Origin: Pontibacillus chungwhensis BH030062
GTDB taxonomy: Bacteria; Bacillota; Bacilli; Bacillales; BH030062
Length of the DNA: 64,000 nt
Assembly: GCF_000770675.1 (NCBI RefSeq)
Contig: NZ_AVBG01000010.1
Span: 1 to 64,000 of the forward strand
Direction of reading: 5' to 3'
The stretch's first letter is position 1; each line of letters begins with the position of its first letter. Positions 15,216 to 24,591 of the stretch are shown here, piece by piece. Position numbers and translations under genes: made by a program. Below the pieces are notes generated by a model, which saw only the letters and a list, made by a program, of their open reading frames with translations, was not told the origin of the DNA and did not search any database.

Positions 15216-15314
15216 TCAACCTTTCATCACTTTAATTAATAAAATAATGAATAACACAACTAAAGAAAGCAATACAAATACCACTGAAAGGGCAACAAAC
15301 GGGACATAACTCAA
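15216..15314 (-). CDS. Tiny membrane protein (32 aa)
   Basis: A 32-codon gene starting at TTG 15314 with AAAGGAGGGGAGCTT directly upstream. The product (LSYVPFVALSVVFVLLSLVV then LFIILLIKVMKG) is essentially one transmembrane helix with a basic C-terminus. It resembles the many small single-span proteins of Bacillaceae but matches none that I know. The strong ribosome-binding site and helix-only composition support a real gene. Confidence 0.6.
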   Translation of the reverse strand: MSYVPFVALSVVFVLLSLVVLFIILLIKVMKG

Positions 15315-15616
15315 AAGCTCCCCTCCTTTATTATCTCATTACTTTACTATTAATCGATAAGCTCAGATACTACACCGAAATCTATGATGATCACTTTAGT
15401 GCACGTTCCATGCGCGACCACTACAACCACCCTACTTGTTAGATGCTTTATCCCCTAATAAGGTTTCACTAATTTATTTTCTAATATCATAGTAACGGCA
15501 ACTAGAGAAAAATGGACACGCTAACGTCCTTGAAAATTACTTTTGAATTCTTATAGTTTGGCCACCAAAGGGTATAAACCCCAATAAGTTGATGCAATAT
15601 GTATCACCTTAGAAAT
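15315..15616. other. Intergenic stretch without recognised features
   Basis: About 300 bases of AT-rich DNA between the tiny membrane gene and the acetyltransferase ending at 15617. I found no open frame with a ribosome-binding site, no repeat and no clear terminator. It should contain the promoter of the tiny gene (minus strand). Confidence 0.5.
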
Positions 15617-16132
15617 CTATATACTTACCCCTTCAATACTCTCCCACTGATAGATGAGAAGTGATAATTCAGCGCCCCCCATCTTGATCGTCTCTTTCTT
15701 TAAAAGTTCGGCTCCGTAATGCTCATAAAAATAACGAGTTTTGTTATCATCTAATACCTCAACAAAGACTTTAGTATAGTTTAACTCTCTAAATTGTTGA
15801 AACAGCCGCTTCATTAACTCTTTCCCTATACCTTTTCCCTGGTATTCTTCAAGAAGGTAAATGGAAGTTAAATCCCCAGCATTCTCAGTGCTACTATTCT
15901 CTCTCTTTCCACAGTCGGCAAATCCGACAATCTCTCCATTTTCGTTTTCTGCAACAAAAACAAAGTTTCCGTCCTTTGAGATATTCTTTTTCCATAATCC
16001 TGTTCTCTGATCATAGGATAATTTCTGTAAGACCTTATCAGGTATAATATTCTTGTAGGTCGTTCTCCAACTATCCACATGTACCTTGGCAATTCCTTCA
16101 GCATCACGATCTACAGCTCTTCGAATATTCAT
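15617..16132 (-). CDS. GNAT N-acetyltransferase
   Basis: A 171-residue GNAT enzyme: N-terminal MNIRRAVDRDAEGIAKVHVDSWRTTY, the acetyl-CoA-binding LTSIYLLEEYQGKGIGKELM (about 88-107) with the Q/R-x-x-G-x-G/A pattern, and NKTRYFYEHYGAELLKKE near the end. The substrate is not predictable. The start ATG 16132 follows GAGAGG. It lies between the decayed duplicate and the phospholipase D gene, on the same strand as both, and so may have arrived between the two copies of the duplication. Confidence 0.83.
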   Translation of the reverse strand: MNIRRAVDRDAEGIAKVHVDSWRTTYKNIIPDKVLQKLSYDQRTGLWKKNISKDGNFVFVAENENGEIVGFADCGKRENSSTENAGDLTSIYLLEEYQGKGIGKELMKRLFQQFRELNYTKVFVEVLDDNKTRYFYEHYGAELLKKETIKMGGAELSLLIYQWESIEGVSI

Positions 16133-16245
16133 TAAACCTCTCCTCTTTGAAACTATGTAATGGAAAATAAAAACATCTACTCTCTACACTTCAATAAAAA
16201 TGAATAAATACCTTTTAAAGAAATACATCACCATTAACAAGAAAA

Positions 16246-16274
16246 AGCGCTTAGAGTTTATAACCCTAAGCGCT
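16246..16274 (-). terminator. Terminator of the phospholipase D gene
   Basis: AGCGCTTAG / CTAAGCGCT with an inner GTT/AAC pair. On the minus strand it is followed by TTTTTC. It lies 24 bp past the gene end. Confidence 0.75.
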
Positions 16275-16297
16275 ATCCATGCTACATTATTCTATTG

Positions 16298-18247
16298 TTA
16301 CTGAGCCGGAATACTCCCCCCAGCCGCATCATAACGTGCATAAAACTCTTGCAAGAACTGATTCGTAATCGCTGCATCATGAATGAAAAGCATATTCTCA
16401 TCATTGATGTCATTCCCGTTCGTACTCCAGTTCGTTGATCCAACAATCGCCGTCGGGTCACTTTCTGGATGTGTCGGGTCAATCAGCATGGTTTTACTAT
16501 GAAGCTTACGGTCTTCGTTATCCTCATAGACAGGTGCTGCATTGTTCCAGCGTACGTTTGGATTATTTTCAGACGTTTGAGAAGCTGTTCGACCTGTCAT
16601 TTCGATCGAAGCCGACCACCATTGATTCCAGAAGCCTTCATCGTAAACGCCCTTTACATCAAAGCCCGTTAAGGAACCTTCTAAATCTGCGTAACTACCT
16701 TCCCACTTATTCTTCAGCTCATTTACTAGCGCCTGATCTGACCAGGCAAAGATGGTGAAGTAAGCTCCGTAGTCCGCCTCGTTTTTCACGACGTTCGCCA
16801 TGTGACCAACCGCATCATCACCTGCAGAGAAATAGACTTCAACTTCTTTTCCTCCGACCGTAACGGTGTGCGGTGTATTGTCGATCTTTCTCCCATGATA
16901 GTTTGAAGCTGCAGGGTCTGGTGTCATACCGCTTGCTCCCCACATTTCATCAAATTCAGTCTTATAAATTCCTGCTAGTTCACTAGAATGAAGCTCAACG
17001 ACATGCTGCGTGTTTCCGCCTAATACATCGTTTTGATAATTTTCATCTGAACCATACAAGCCCGTTTTCGTAAAGTTCCAACTTCCGGTGAAGACCCATT
17101 TTCCATCAATGACGGCAAATTTATTGTGCATTTGATTTCCGGGGGAATAGTAGCTTCCTGGTTCCTTCTCTTCAGCATCTGCTAGCATGTAGCCAGAGTC
17201 TGTACCTGAACCTACTTCAACCGTCACATAGTCCATTCCGCTAACCGTACTAGGTAAGCCGTATTGATCACGTAAGGCTTGGTCTTCCACCGCTAACATA
17301 ATAGAATCTGAGAATACTTCTACGTCGTCAGCTGTACCAATCGTTCCGTCCTGCCCTCGGACAAGCTGCTCCATATAAAGACGCATCGTCTGGTAGCGCT
17401 CTGTGTAATGAGGGTCACTACCGTCTTTCGCATCTGCAATAACACGCACATCCACGCCTTGAGCCGCTTTCTTTGTAAGGGCATCAATGACTCTAGGCAA
17501 GTTGATTTCATATGTACCCAGGTCAATTGATTCTGTTGCCCCTTCTATACGCTGAATCAATCGATCTTCAAGATTCACGTTATAGTTCGCTTCGTTCCCG
17601 CTCGTTGCATACTGTCCATATGCACATTTATTAAAGTAAACATTAATGGAACCCGCTGTATTCGATACTTGATTTAAGTGCTCTTTCGAATCACAAAGAG
17701 GTTCTTCTTTACTTCCTGAAGGAGTACCGTATCCTCCGCTATATGTAGCTGTTGCATCTGCCCAGTTGGTTGCGTTTGTTCCACTTCCACCAAGACTGAC
17801 ACGTTCCATCGTAGATTTCGAATTGTTGTCCCCTGCATACCAGCTATCCACTGAATCGACTAAAGTACCTGATGAATCACGTAACTCCAGAACTTCCCCG
17901 CTGTTACTTAAGGAACCTGAATAAATAACATCGGCTGTCACCTCTGTAACAGTAGAATCATCCGTTCGCTCTAAGGTAAACGTTCCCCCACTTGGGATAC
18001 TCCCTGTTAAAGAAATACTCGGAGATCCATCTTGAGCCTCTAGAGTCCAACCATCTAAACTCATTTCAGAGCCTGTATTATTTGTAAGCTCCAACCATTC
18101 ATCATTGTAACTATTCGTCGTTCCCATCCAGGCGATCTCACTGATCACAACATCCTGCTCAGTAACTGCATCCACATCCCCCATCGGTACACAAGCAATC
18201 AGTAATGTGCAGATAACGGCGATTATGAAACTCTTTTGTCTCTTCAA
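16298..18247 (-). CDS. Secreted LTD-phospholipase D-like protein
   Basis: A 649-residue exported protein. It has a signal peptide (LKRQKSFIIAVICTLLIA...DVDA), then a lamin-tail (LTD) domain (VVISEIAWMGTTNSYNDEWLEL; SLDGWTLE; SGGTFTLERTDDSTV), then a phospholipase D fold with two HKD motifs: HNKFAVIDGKWVFTGSWNF and, near the end, HSKTMLIDP...AIVGSTNWS. Secreted LTD-PLD proteins are probably nucleases or phosphodiesterases; which one cannot be told here. I start at TTG 18247 (AAGGGG eight bases upstream), which places the signal peptide at the N-terminus. A long upstream open frame to 18337 has no ribosome-binding site. The 3' end is duplicated in decayed form at about 15.05 kb. Confidence 0.85.
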   Translation of the reverse strand: MKRQKSFIIAVICTLLIACVPMGDVDAVTEQDVVISEIAWMGTTNSYNDEWLELTNNTGSEMSLDGWTLEAQDGSPSISLTGSIPSGGTFTLERTDDSTVTEVTADVIYSGSLSNSGEVLELRDSSGTLVDSVDSWYAGDNNSKSTMERVSLGGSGTNATNWADATATYSGGYGTPSGSKEEPLCDSKEHLNQVSNTAGSINVYFNKCAYGQYATSGNEANYNVNLEDRLIQRIEGATESIDLGTYEINLPRVIDALTKKAAQGVDVRVIADAKDGSDPHYTERYQTMRLYMEQLVRGQDGTIGTADDVEVFSDSIMLAVEDQALRDQYGLPSTVSGMDYVTVEVGSGTDSGYMLADAEEKEPGSYYSPGNQMHNKFAVIDGKWVFTGSWNFTKTGLYGSDENYQNDVLGGNTQHVVELHSSELAGIYKTEFDEMWGASGMTPDPAASNYHGRKIDNTPHTVTVGGKEVEVYFSAGDDAVGHMANVVKNEADYGAYFTIFAWSDQALVNELKNKWEGSYADLEGSLTGFDVKGVYDEGFWNQWWSASIEMTGRTASQTSENNPNVRWNNAAPVYEDNEDRKLHSKTMLIDPTHPESDPTAIVGSTNWSTNGNDINDENMLFIHDAAITNQFLQEFYARYDAAGGSIPAQ

Positions 18248-18464
18248 CTTCTCCACCCCTTTTACATTGTTCGAATACATTGTAAAAGTAACATAGATAT
18301 CGCTTCCGATTTTCAAATTAATCAATTCTTTACACAAATGCGAACTTTAGGAGGAGTCGTTGTAAATTATATGAAGTTTTATGATTCAAAGGTTTAAATT
18401 GAGAAAACAACATACATACCTACAGTAGCTTAAAGAAAAACTAAGCGAAAAAGGAGTGAACCAT

Positions 18465-18893
18465 ATGTCTGAAAGAGATGTCATTAAAACATTAAACACC
18501 TTCCTTAAGGGACAATATATGGGCGTTCACGCATATGAACATTATATAAAGAAACTAGAAGACCCTAGTATTAAAAAGGAATTTCAACGAATCCAACAAG
18601 AACATAAACAACATGCTCAGCAAGTATCCACAAGAATTCAAGATCTTAACGGCACACCGGTCGATGATGAAGGGATAATCGGCTCCGTCCAAGGATTTAT
18701 CGGTGAATTTATGATGCCAGATGAGACCGATAAAATCATCGACAGCGCCGTCAGGGCTGAAAGTTACTATGCTGTCGAGCTGTCTGAGGAGATTGTGAAA
18801 GGGGATGTTGACCCTGAGACAAAGGAACTTATTGAACAAATTATTGATGAAGATCGGGCCCATGTAGAATCTCTCCATCGTTTGCTTCATTAG
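18465..18893 (+). CDS. DUF2383 ferritin-like protein
   Basis: A 142-residue all-helical protein resembling DUF2383/ferritin-like four-helix bundles. Helix motifs GQYMGVHAYEHYIKKLEDP, EFQRIQQEHKQHAQQ, AESYYAVELSEEIV and IIDEDRAHVESLHRLL supply the Glu/His ligands expected for a metal site (E..H, E..H repeats). Its role is unknown, possibly metal or redox stress. ATG 18465 lies eight bases after AAGGAG; a GTG at 18456 is within that site. It is monocistronic with its own terminator. Confidence 0.82.
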   Translation: MSERDVIKTLNTFLKGQYMGVHAYEHYIKKLEDPSIKKEFQRIQQEHKQHAQQVSTRIQDLNGTPVDDEGIIGSVQGFIGEFMMPDETDKIIDSAVRAESYYAVELSEEIVKGDVDPETKELIEQIIDEDRAHVESLHRLLH

Positions 18894-18899
18894 GTATGA

Positions 18900-18936
18900 A
18901 AGAAGCTCAAGGTAACTACTCTACCTTGAGCTTCTT
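18900..18936 (+). terminator. Intrinsic terminator
   Basis: Arms AAGAAGCTCAAGGTA and its 15-bp perfect complement, 7-base loop, then TCCTTTTT. Confidence 0.9.
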
Positions 18937-19044
18937 TCCTTTTTATTCACTCATCTACAAGAAACAGAGTCTCGTGTACATTGCCAATTGCTGTTTAAAC
19001 TTTTGATCACAAATACACTTCCAATCAAATGGGGTTTCATTTTA

Positions 19045-19911
19045 CTACTCAAGCATAGACAGCACGATCTTTTCCGCTTCTCTTTTTGATAATCTGTCAG
19101 CTAATAAAGTGATTTTATATCCCTTTTCTGGTGCTTTTACCCTTATACCTTTTTCTTTCTTTTCTTCAGAGTATTTAAAAGTAAACTCATACCCGTTTAA
19201 AGAGTAGGATTCAGTATTTTCAAACCTGTTCCAAATATATTCGAAGTCATCTGTTTGATTGATTTCCTGTTGAAAGGTCGTATACCCAAAATCCCCATTA
19301 CTATATTCGAATGTAACAACTGGTTCATCGCCTTTATTTTTTATAAAAAAGTTTTCCTTCGTTTGACTATACCCTTCAGGAACATACGTTGGTTGTGTAA
19401 CTGTGTAACTTGAAAGGTGTTGAGCCTCTTTCAATGCAAATTGATTCTCATACGAAAACTGTAATCCTTTTATTTCGTGTAACCTAGCCGCTTCTTGATC
19501 ATCAGGCTCCCTACTTTCTGCTCGCACTCCCCGCCATATCTCAGCCTGTTCCTTATATAAGTCACTTAAGTGTGTGAACTCTTCTTCTGTTAAATTTTCT
19601 TTTGCGAATTCTATGTGTTGTTCCATGAAACTAATTTCTTCAGAACTTTCTTCAGGATATGCCTCCGTCACCTTTTCTTTCGCACCAAAAATTTGGTTCA
19701 ACAAAGACTCTGTTGCATCTACAATATATGAACCTCCTAGCGTTGAACTTATTCCAACAATCATAACCGAAGCGACTGCCCCCATGACCCAATTCGGATA
19801 TCCTTTCTTTTTCTTCTTCTCTCTTTTAGCTTGCTTCACTCCTGAAGCAACTCTGCTATTTAGTTCATCAGGTATCTCAATCTTTTCAAATTCTTCTTTG
19901 ATGTTATTCAC
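19045..19911 (-). CDS. Anti-sigma factor (membrane, DUF4179-like)
   Basis: A 288-residue protein: a cytoplasmic N-terminus (about 38 residues, very basic REKKKKKGYPNW), one membrane helix (about 43-62, VMGAVASVMIVGISSTLGGSY), and an extracellular domain with a DUF4367-like module (QPTYVPEGYSQTKENFF). This is the usual form of a membrane anti-sigma factor that releases its sigma factor on an outside signal. I start at GTG 19911 (GGAGG nine bases upstream); it overlaps the end of the sigma gene by 8 bp, giving translational coupling. The signal is unknown. Confidence 0.8.
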   Translation of the reverse strand: MNNIKEEFEKIEIPDELNSRVASGVKQAKREKKKKKGYPNWVMGAVASVMIVGISSTLGGSYIVDATESLLNQIFGAKEKVTEAYPEESSEEISFMEQHIEFAKENLTEEEFTHLSDLYKEQAEIWRGVRAESREPDDQEAARLHEIKGLQFSYENQFALKEAQHLSSYTVTQPTYVPEGYSQTKENFFIKNKGDEPVVTFEYSNGDFGYTTFQQEINQTDDFEYIWNRFENTESYSLNGYEFTFKYSEEKKEKGIRVKAPEKGYKITLLADRLSKREAEKIVLSMLE

Positions 19912-20410
19912 ACCTTCCAACCTCCCCTAAATCTTTTCGCAGCTTCTGCAATGCCCGATACATAATAGATTTTGCTGTTCCTAAAGGAATCTCCAATATT
20001 TCAGCAATTTCCTTAAAGGTATAACCTTGATAGAATTTTAAAATAATAATACTCTTTTCTTCTTCATTTAACTTATCTAGCAATTCTTGCAGAGTTAGCG
20101 ATAAGGTAGTGTCTTGAACCTCTGCCCTTATATAGTTTTCATAACTTGCATCCATGGTAATGACCTTTTTATTTTTTCGAATTAGATCAATCGAACATGT
20201 TATGGCCATTTTAATTAGCCATGTCTTGAAATACTCAGGATGCTTTAACGTGTCCATTTTCTTAAACGAACGATACGCTACCTCTTGAACTACATCTAAA
20301 GCATCATTTTGATTCTTTACATAAGTATAAGAAATCCGGTATATGTCTTCTTGATATTGACTAAAGAGTTCAACAAAAGCTTTTTCATTTCCCTTTTGAG
20401 CTTTTTTCAC
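19904..20410 (-). CDS. ECF RNA polymerase sigma factor
   Basis: A 168-residue ECF sigma factor: region 2 (ELFSQYQEDIYRISYTYVKNQNDALDVVQEVAYRSFKKMDTL) and region 4 (LNEEEKSIIILKFYQGYTFKEIAEILEIPLGTAKSIMYRALQKLRK). It is similar in form to SigV/SigX-type factors. The GTG at 20410 begins 'VKKAQKGNEKAF', but family members usually start a few residues earlier (…LVKKAQKGN), and the only ribosome-binding site (AGAGAGGGTGAAC) would serve an ATT codon four codons upstream. The start is therefore uncertain. It is co-transcribed with the anti-sigma gene. Confidence 0.87.
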   Translation of the reverse strand: MKKAQKGNEKAFVELFSQYQEDIYRISYTYVKNQNDALDVVQEVAYRSFKKMDTLKHPEYFKTWLIKMAITCSIDLIRKNKKVITMDASYENYIRAEVQDTTLSLTLQELLDKLNEEEKSIIILKFYQGYTFKEIAEILEIPLGTAKSIMYRALQKLRKDLGEVGRCE

Positions 20411-20514
20411 TAAGCGAATAATGGTTGTTCACCCTCTCTTTGTTTGATTTTCACTCATTAGACGAATTGGTATCTCATTTGGCTTAAATCTTATTAAATT
20501 TTTCTTCAAAATAA

Positions 20515-20538
20515 AAAATCGTCTAAGCAGACGATTTT
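20515..20538 (-). terminator. Terminator of the chemoreceptor gene
   Basis: AAAATCGTCT / AGACGATTTT with a 4-base loop, followed on the minus strand by TT and an AT-rich tail. Confidence 0.85.
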
Positions 20539-20594
20539 TTTATAAGTTATTAATTATATAGATAAACTCGTTGATTCTCAGGCTACCTCTGTTC

Positions 20595-22295
20595 CTACAA
20601 TCTAAACTTCCTAACCTCCTCAGACAACTCCTCTGCTAAATGTGCCAATTCACTAGCACTTCTGGACACTTCTTCCATCGCACTGCTCGATTGTTGAGAA
20701 GAGGCAGCTGCTTGTTCGACACCTGCGGCAGATTCTTCTGAGACAGAAGCAATGCCCTCAATCGATTCGTTCATTTGATTGTTTTGATCAGCAATGTCTC
20801 TCATGTTTCCAGATATACCTTGAATCTTCGTAACCATATCAGAAACCCATGCATTAATCGTATCAAATGTTTCACCAGTGACTTGAATTTGCTTGGATCC
20901 TTCCCCTACCTGTTTGTATCCTTTCTCAAGAGAAGCCACTACCGACCCAGATTCTGTTTGAATGCTACCAACGATTGTTGTGATGTCTCCGACTGATTTA
21001 GATACCTGGTCTGCCAATTTACGTACTTCATCAGCCACAACGGCAAATCCTTTTCCATGTTCACCAGCTCTGGCTGCTTCAATGGCAGCGTTTAAAGAGA
21101 GTAGATTGGTTTGATCTGCAATATCTCTAATCACGTGTACCAATTCAGATATTTCTTTAGACTGCGCATCCAGGCCCCGCACCTTTTCAACGGAGCCTTT
21201 GACGATCGCATCAATTCTTCCCATTTGATCGACCGATTCTTTCATTAAACGCGCGCCTTCTTCTGTCATTGAGAGAACTTCTCCTGAGGTAGATGAAATC
21301 ACTTCCGCACTAGCGCTTGCCTCTTGCACTTTAGCTGTAAAGGATTCTGTCATTTCCGCTAACGCCTGAGAGCTGTGAGCCTGCGTTTCTGAACCGAAAG
21401 ATAGGTCCTGCATCGTTGAAGCGATCTGTTTGCTTCCTTCTTGAACTTCATTGGACGCTTGTTGCAATTCATCACTCTTACTAGAAACTGAATTAGTCGC
21501 AGTGGTAACATTTTGAATCACGTGGCGCAAGTGATGCTTCATGTTATTTACGGAAGTTGCGAGTTTCCCAACTTCATCATTTCGTTTAAAGGAGAGGTCT
21601 TGAACGTTTAAGTTTCCTTCTGAAATTTCGTCTGCTGTTTGCACAACCCTGGCCAGTCCTCTCCGAATTTTTCTATTTACAAGTGATATGAGAACGGTCC
21701 CAAGAATACCCGCTCCAATGATCGATGCAAATAAGACGATTACACTGCGCGCTAAGTTCTCTTTCGCATTCTTCACCGCCTGAGCCCGTTCCTCATTCAC
21801 AACCTCTTCAAGTTGCACAATGGATTCAACAGCAGATAATCGCGAGTTGCTAACATATCGCCTAGAGCGATTTGCCACATTCAACTCATCTGCTTCAACT
21901 GCGGGAACAATTTCATTTAATAGGCGTTCTTCCATATCCTCTTGAGCTTCAACAATTCGTTTAAATAATTTCTCCTGGAAAACTGTCCCCATCTTAGGTT
22001 CCACTTCTTCTTTTAACGCTTCGAATTTCTTACGACTCTCTTCGAACTCTTCTAAAGATTTTCCATTTGGCAATTCAATATAATCCGTAATGCTTATATC
22101 CATGGAACGGATTAGAGAGCCCATCTCTGCAATATCAAGTGCTCGATCTCCTCTTCTTTCAAGGGCTGAAACATTTTCTTGTGCTTGCTGCATTTCTTGT
22201 AAAATAATAACACCTGAAATAATAAATAAGACCACACTCGCCAAGAAGGCCGACATGTATTTTCGACCAATACTCATATCTCTCCATTTAAACAT
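20595..22295 (-). CDS. Methyl-accepting chemotaxis protein
   Basis: A 566-residue chemoreceptor. TM1 (about 12-33) and TM2 (about 186-207) bracket a helical outside sensor domain of about 150 residues; a HAMP linker ([23 protein letters not shown]) follows, then the long signalling coiled coil with the conserved tip [43 protein letters not shown]. It relays a small-molecule signal to CheA/CheW; the ligand is unknown, and the sensor looks like a 4-helix bundle ([21 protein letters not shown]). It is a single gene, terminated at 20515-20538. Confidence 0.93.
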   Translation of the reverse strand: MFKWRDMSIGRKYMSAFLASVVLFIISGVIILQEMQQAQENVSALERRGDRALDIAEMGSLIRSMDISITDYIELPNGKSLEEFEESRKKFEALKEEVEPKMGTVFQEKLFKRIVEAQEDMEERLLNEIVPAVEADELNVANRSRRYVSNSRLSAVESIVQLEEVVNEERAQAVKNAKENLARSVIVLFASIIGAGILGTVLISLVNRKIRRGLARVVQTADEISEGNLNVQDLSFKRNDEVGKLATSVNNMKHHLRHVIQNVTTATNSVSSKSDELQQASNEVQEGSKQIASTMQDLSFGSETQAHSSQALAEMTESFTAKVQEASASAEVISSTSGEVLSMTEEGARLMKESVDQMGRIDAIVKGSVEKVRGLDAQSKEISELVHVIRDIADQTNLLSLNAAIEAARAGEHGKGFAVVADEVRKLADQVSKSVGDITTIVGSIQTESGSVVASLEKGYKQVGEGSKQIQVTGETFDTINAWVSDMVTKIQGISGNMRDIADQNNQMNESIEGIASVSEESAAGVEQAAASSQQSSSAMEEVSRSASELAHLAEELSEEVRKFRL

Positions 22296-22423
22296 CTTCC
22301 ACCACTCCCCATCACGTCTTCACCAAATATGTAAACCCTTTCAATCTTATGGTTCTTTTATCGGACAAAAGTCACAAATCTTTACAACATTCCTATGAAT
22401 AGATGGACTAATCCACAAAAAAA

Positions 22424-22450
22424 GAGCGAAATCAATTGATGATTTCGCCC
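22424..22450 (-). terminator. Terminator of the TRAP operon
   Basis: GAGCGAAATCA / TGATTTCGCCC (one mismatch), followed on the minus strand by CTTTTTTTGT. Confidence 0.85.
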
Positions 22451-22470
22451 TCATGTTTCTAGCTATTCCA

Positions 22471-24591
22471 TTATGCACGACTTCTTTGCGGCATTGGCTT
22501 CCCAATCAACTCTCGTTTGATTAAGAATTGTGCTCCTAAAATACCGCCGAACACCACAAGTCCAATCGTATCCGAGTAGCCTCCTGGATAGATGAGCGCT
22601 AGTCCGCCACCGACAGCAAGGATTCGTTCCACCCAGTACACTTTACGGAACCAATATCCGATCATGCCAGCACCGATTGCAATCATACCCGCAATCGCTG
22701 TGAACAAGATCCAGATCAGACCCCAGAACGTGGCGTCGATCATTAATAGTTCAGGCTGCAGGACGAACATGTACGGAATAATAAAGGCCGCAATGGCAAG
22801 TTTTGCCGCGTTGACCCCGGTCCGTATCGGTTCGCCCCCTGACACCCCGGATGCTGCAAAGGCTGCAAGTGCAACTGGAGGGGTGATGTCTGCGATAATA
22901 CCGAAGTAGAATACAAACAAGTGAGCCGGTAATTCCATAACACCTAACGCTATAATCGCTGGTGCTGCAATCGTTGAGGTAATAACGTAGTTCGCCGTTG
23001 TTGGAGAACCCATTCCTAATATGATTGCTGCTACCATGGTAAAGAACAAGGTTAATAGAATTTGCTCGTTTGCAAGGGATACTAAGCTGTTGGCCAATTT
23101 AAGGCCAAGACCCGTCTTCGTTACAACCCCTACAATCATACCCGCAGCAGCCGTAGCAGCTACAACGCCAAGGGCTGTTCTAGCACCTTGGACAAGGGCA
23201 TCAATCGTATCAGCAAAGTTTCCATCAAAGAAGTAACTCACTACAATCGTAGCAATCGTTCCTGCAATCAGACCACCAACGAACCATCCGTCTGCGAGTC
23301 CGCCGTTTACGATCGCTTTATAAATGATATAAGCAATTCCACCAACCGCAAATGCGATCGGATAGATCTTGCGAAACTTCTCTTCTCGCAAAAGACCAAC
23401 TAATATCGTTGTAAAGATTCCATAAAGAGCAGATAAAATAATACTTAAACCTGAAGCTAAGAAGAAAACAATCGCTACAATAGGAAGTAGAAGATAAAGC
23501 TTCTTCAGCACTTCTTTCTTATCAGGAACCTCTTCATCATCAAGACCGCGAAGTCCAATTCGCTTCGCTTCAAAGTGCGTCATAATCCAGATCCCTGTGA
23601 AGTAAAGAATAGCTGGAATGGCCGCTGCCTTAGCAATAGACCAATAATCAATCCCAATGAATTCAATCATTAAGAAGGCAGCTGCACCCATAATAGGCGG
23701 CATAAGTTGACCACCCGTTGAAGCCGCTGCCTCAACCGCACCAGAGAACTCTTTACGATAACCGAGACGTTTCATCATTGGGATCGTGAAAGAACCTGAT
23801 GTTACAACGTTCGCTACAGAGCTTCCGCTGATTGTCCCTTGAAGAGCACTGGAGAAAATGGCTACCTTCGCCGGACCACCTGTACGCTTACCCGCTAAGG
23901 CTACCGCCAGGTCATTAAAGTATTGGCCTACCCCTGTTTTCACAAGAAAGGCACCAAATAATAAGAATAAGAAGATAAAAGTGGATGATACCGCAAGCGG
24001 CGTCCCAAAAATTCCTTCTGTTGTAAAGAACATCGTTTGTACAATCGTATCCACATCCAAGCCACGGTGAATTAGGAAGTCAGGCATCTGACGTCCCCAA
24101 TATGCGTAAGCCAGGAATAGGGATGCGATAATCGTAATTGGGAGTCCCACAGCACGCCTTGTCGCTTCAAGAACAAGCAAGATCGCAAGACCACCTACAT
24201 AGAAATCAATTTGTGTCATTTCTCCGGCACGAGCAATAATCTGGTCATAGTTTAGCGGCCAATACGCTCCTACCCCGACACTCAATATGGCTAATAGATA
24301 ATCATACCAACCGAGCTTTCCTCGCTCTAAGTTCTTCTTCCTTGCTGGGAAAAGCAAGAAGATAAGCATTAACGCAAACCCTAAGTGGATGGATCGGTGC
24401 ATTTGGGCTGGTATTTGATAGATGACAGTAAAATAAACTTGATAAAGAGAAAAAGCTAACAAGGTAAAGAATACAAATTTTCCTACAAATCCTGATAAAT
24501 CTCGGACGCTTGATTCAACATCGTACTTCTTAACCAGTGCGTCCTGGTCTTCCTGTGAGAGTGTATGATCTTGGTTGTTCTTATCACTCAC
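22471..24591 (-). CDS. TRAP transporter fused permease (4TM/12TM, TAXI type)
   Basis: A 706-residue polytopic membrane protein in which the small and large TRAP permease subunits are fused. The first part has about four helices (ARKKNLERGKLGWYDYLLAILSV); the rest is a DctM-like core (GTISGSSVANVVTSGSFTIPMMKRLGYRKEFSGAVEAAASTGGQLMPPIMGAAAF; TPPVALAAFAASGVSG). It imports a dicarboxylate- or amino-acid-like solute with a sodium gradient, fed by the TAXI protein encoded upstream. The start overlaps the DUF1850 gene by 8 bp. Substrate unknown. Confidence 0.93.
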   Translation of the reverse strand: MSDKNNQDHTLSQEDQDALVKKYDVESSVRDLSGFVGKFVFFTLLAFSLYQVYFTVIYQIPAQMHRSIHLGFALMLIFLLFPARKKNLERGKLGWYDYLLAILSVGVGAYWPLNYDQIIARAGEMTQIDFYVGGLAILLVLEATRRAVGLPITIIASLFLAYAYWGRQMPDFLIHRGLDVDTIVQTMFFTTEGIFGTPLAVSSTFIFLFLLFGAFLVKTGVGQYFNDLAVALAGKRTGGPAKVAIFSSALQGTISGSSVANVVTSGSFTIPMMKRLGYRKEFSGAVEAAASTGGQLMPPIMGAAAFLMIEFIGIDYWSIAKAAAIPAILYFTGIWIMTHFEAKRIGLRGLDDEEVPDKKEVLKKLYLLLPIVAIVFFLASGLSIILSALYGIFTTILVGLLREEKFRKIYPIAFAVGGIAYIIYKAIVNGGLADGWFVGGLIAGTIATIVVSYFFDGNFADTIDALVQGARTALGVVAATAAAGMIVGVVTKTGLGLKLANSLVSLANEQILLTLFFTMVAAIILGMGSPTTANYVITSTIAAPAIIALGVMELPAHLFVFYFGIIADITPPVALAAFAASGVSGGEPIRTGVNAAKLAIAAFIIPYMFVLQPELLMIDATFWGLIWILFTAIAGMIAIGAGMIGYWFRKVYWVERILAVGGGLALIYPGGYSDTIGLVVFGGILGAQFLIKRELIGKPMPQRSRA

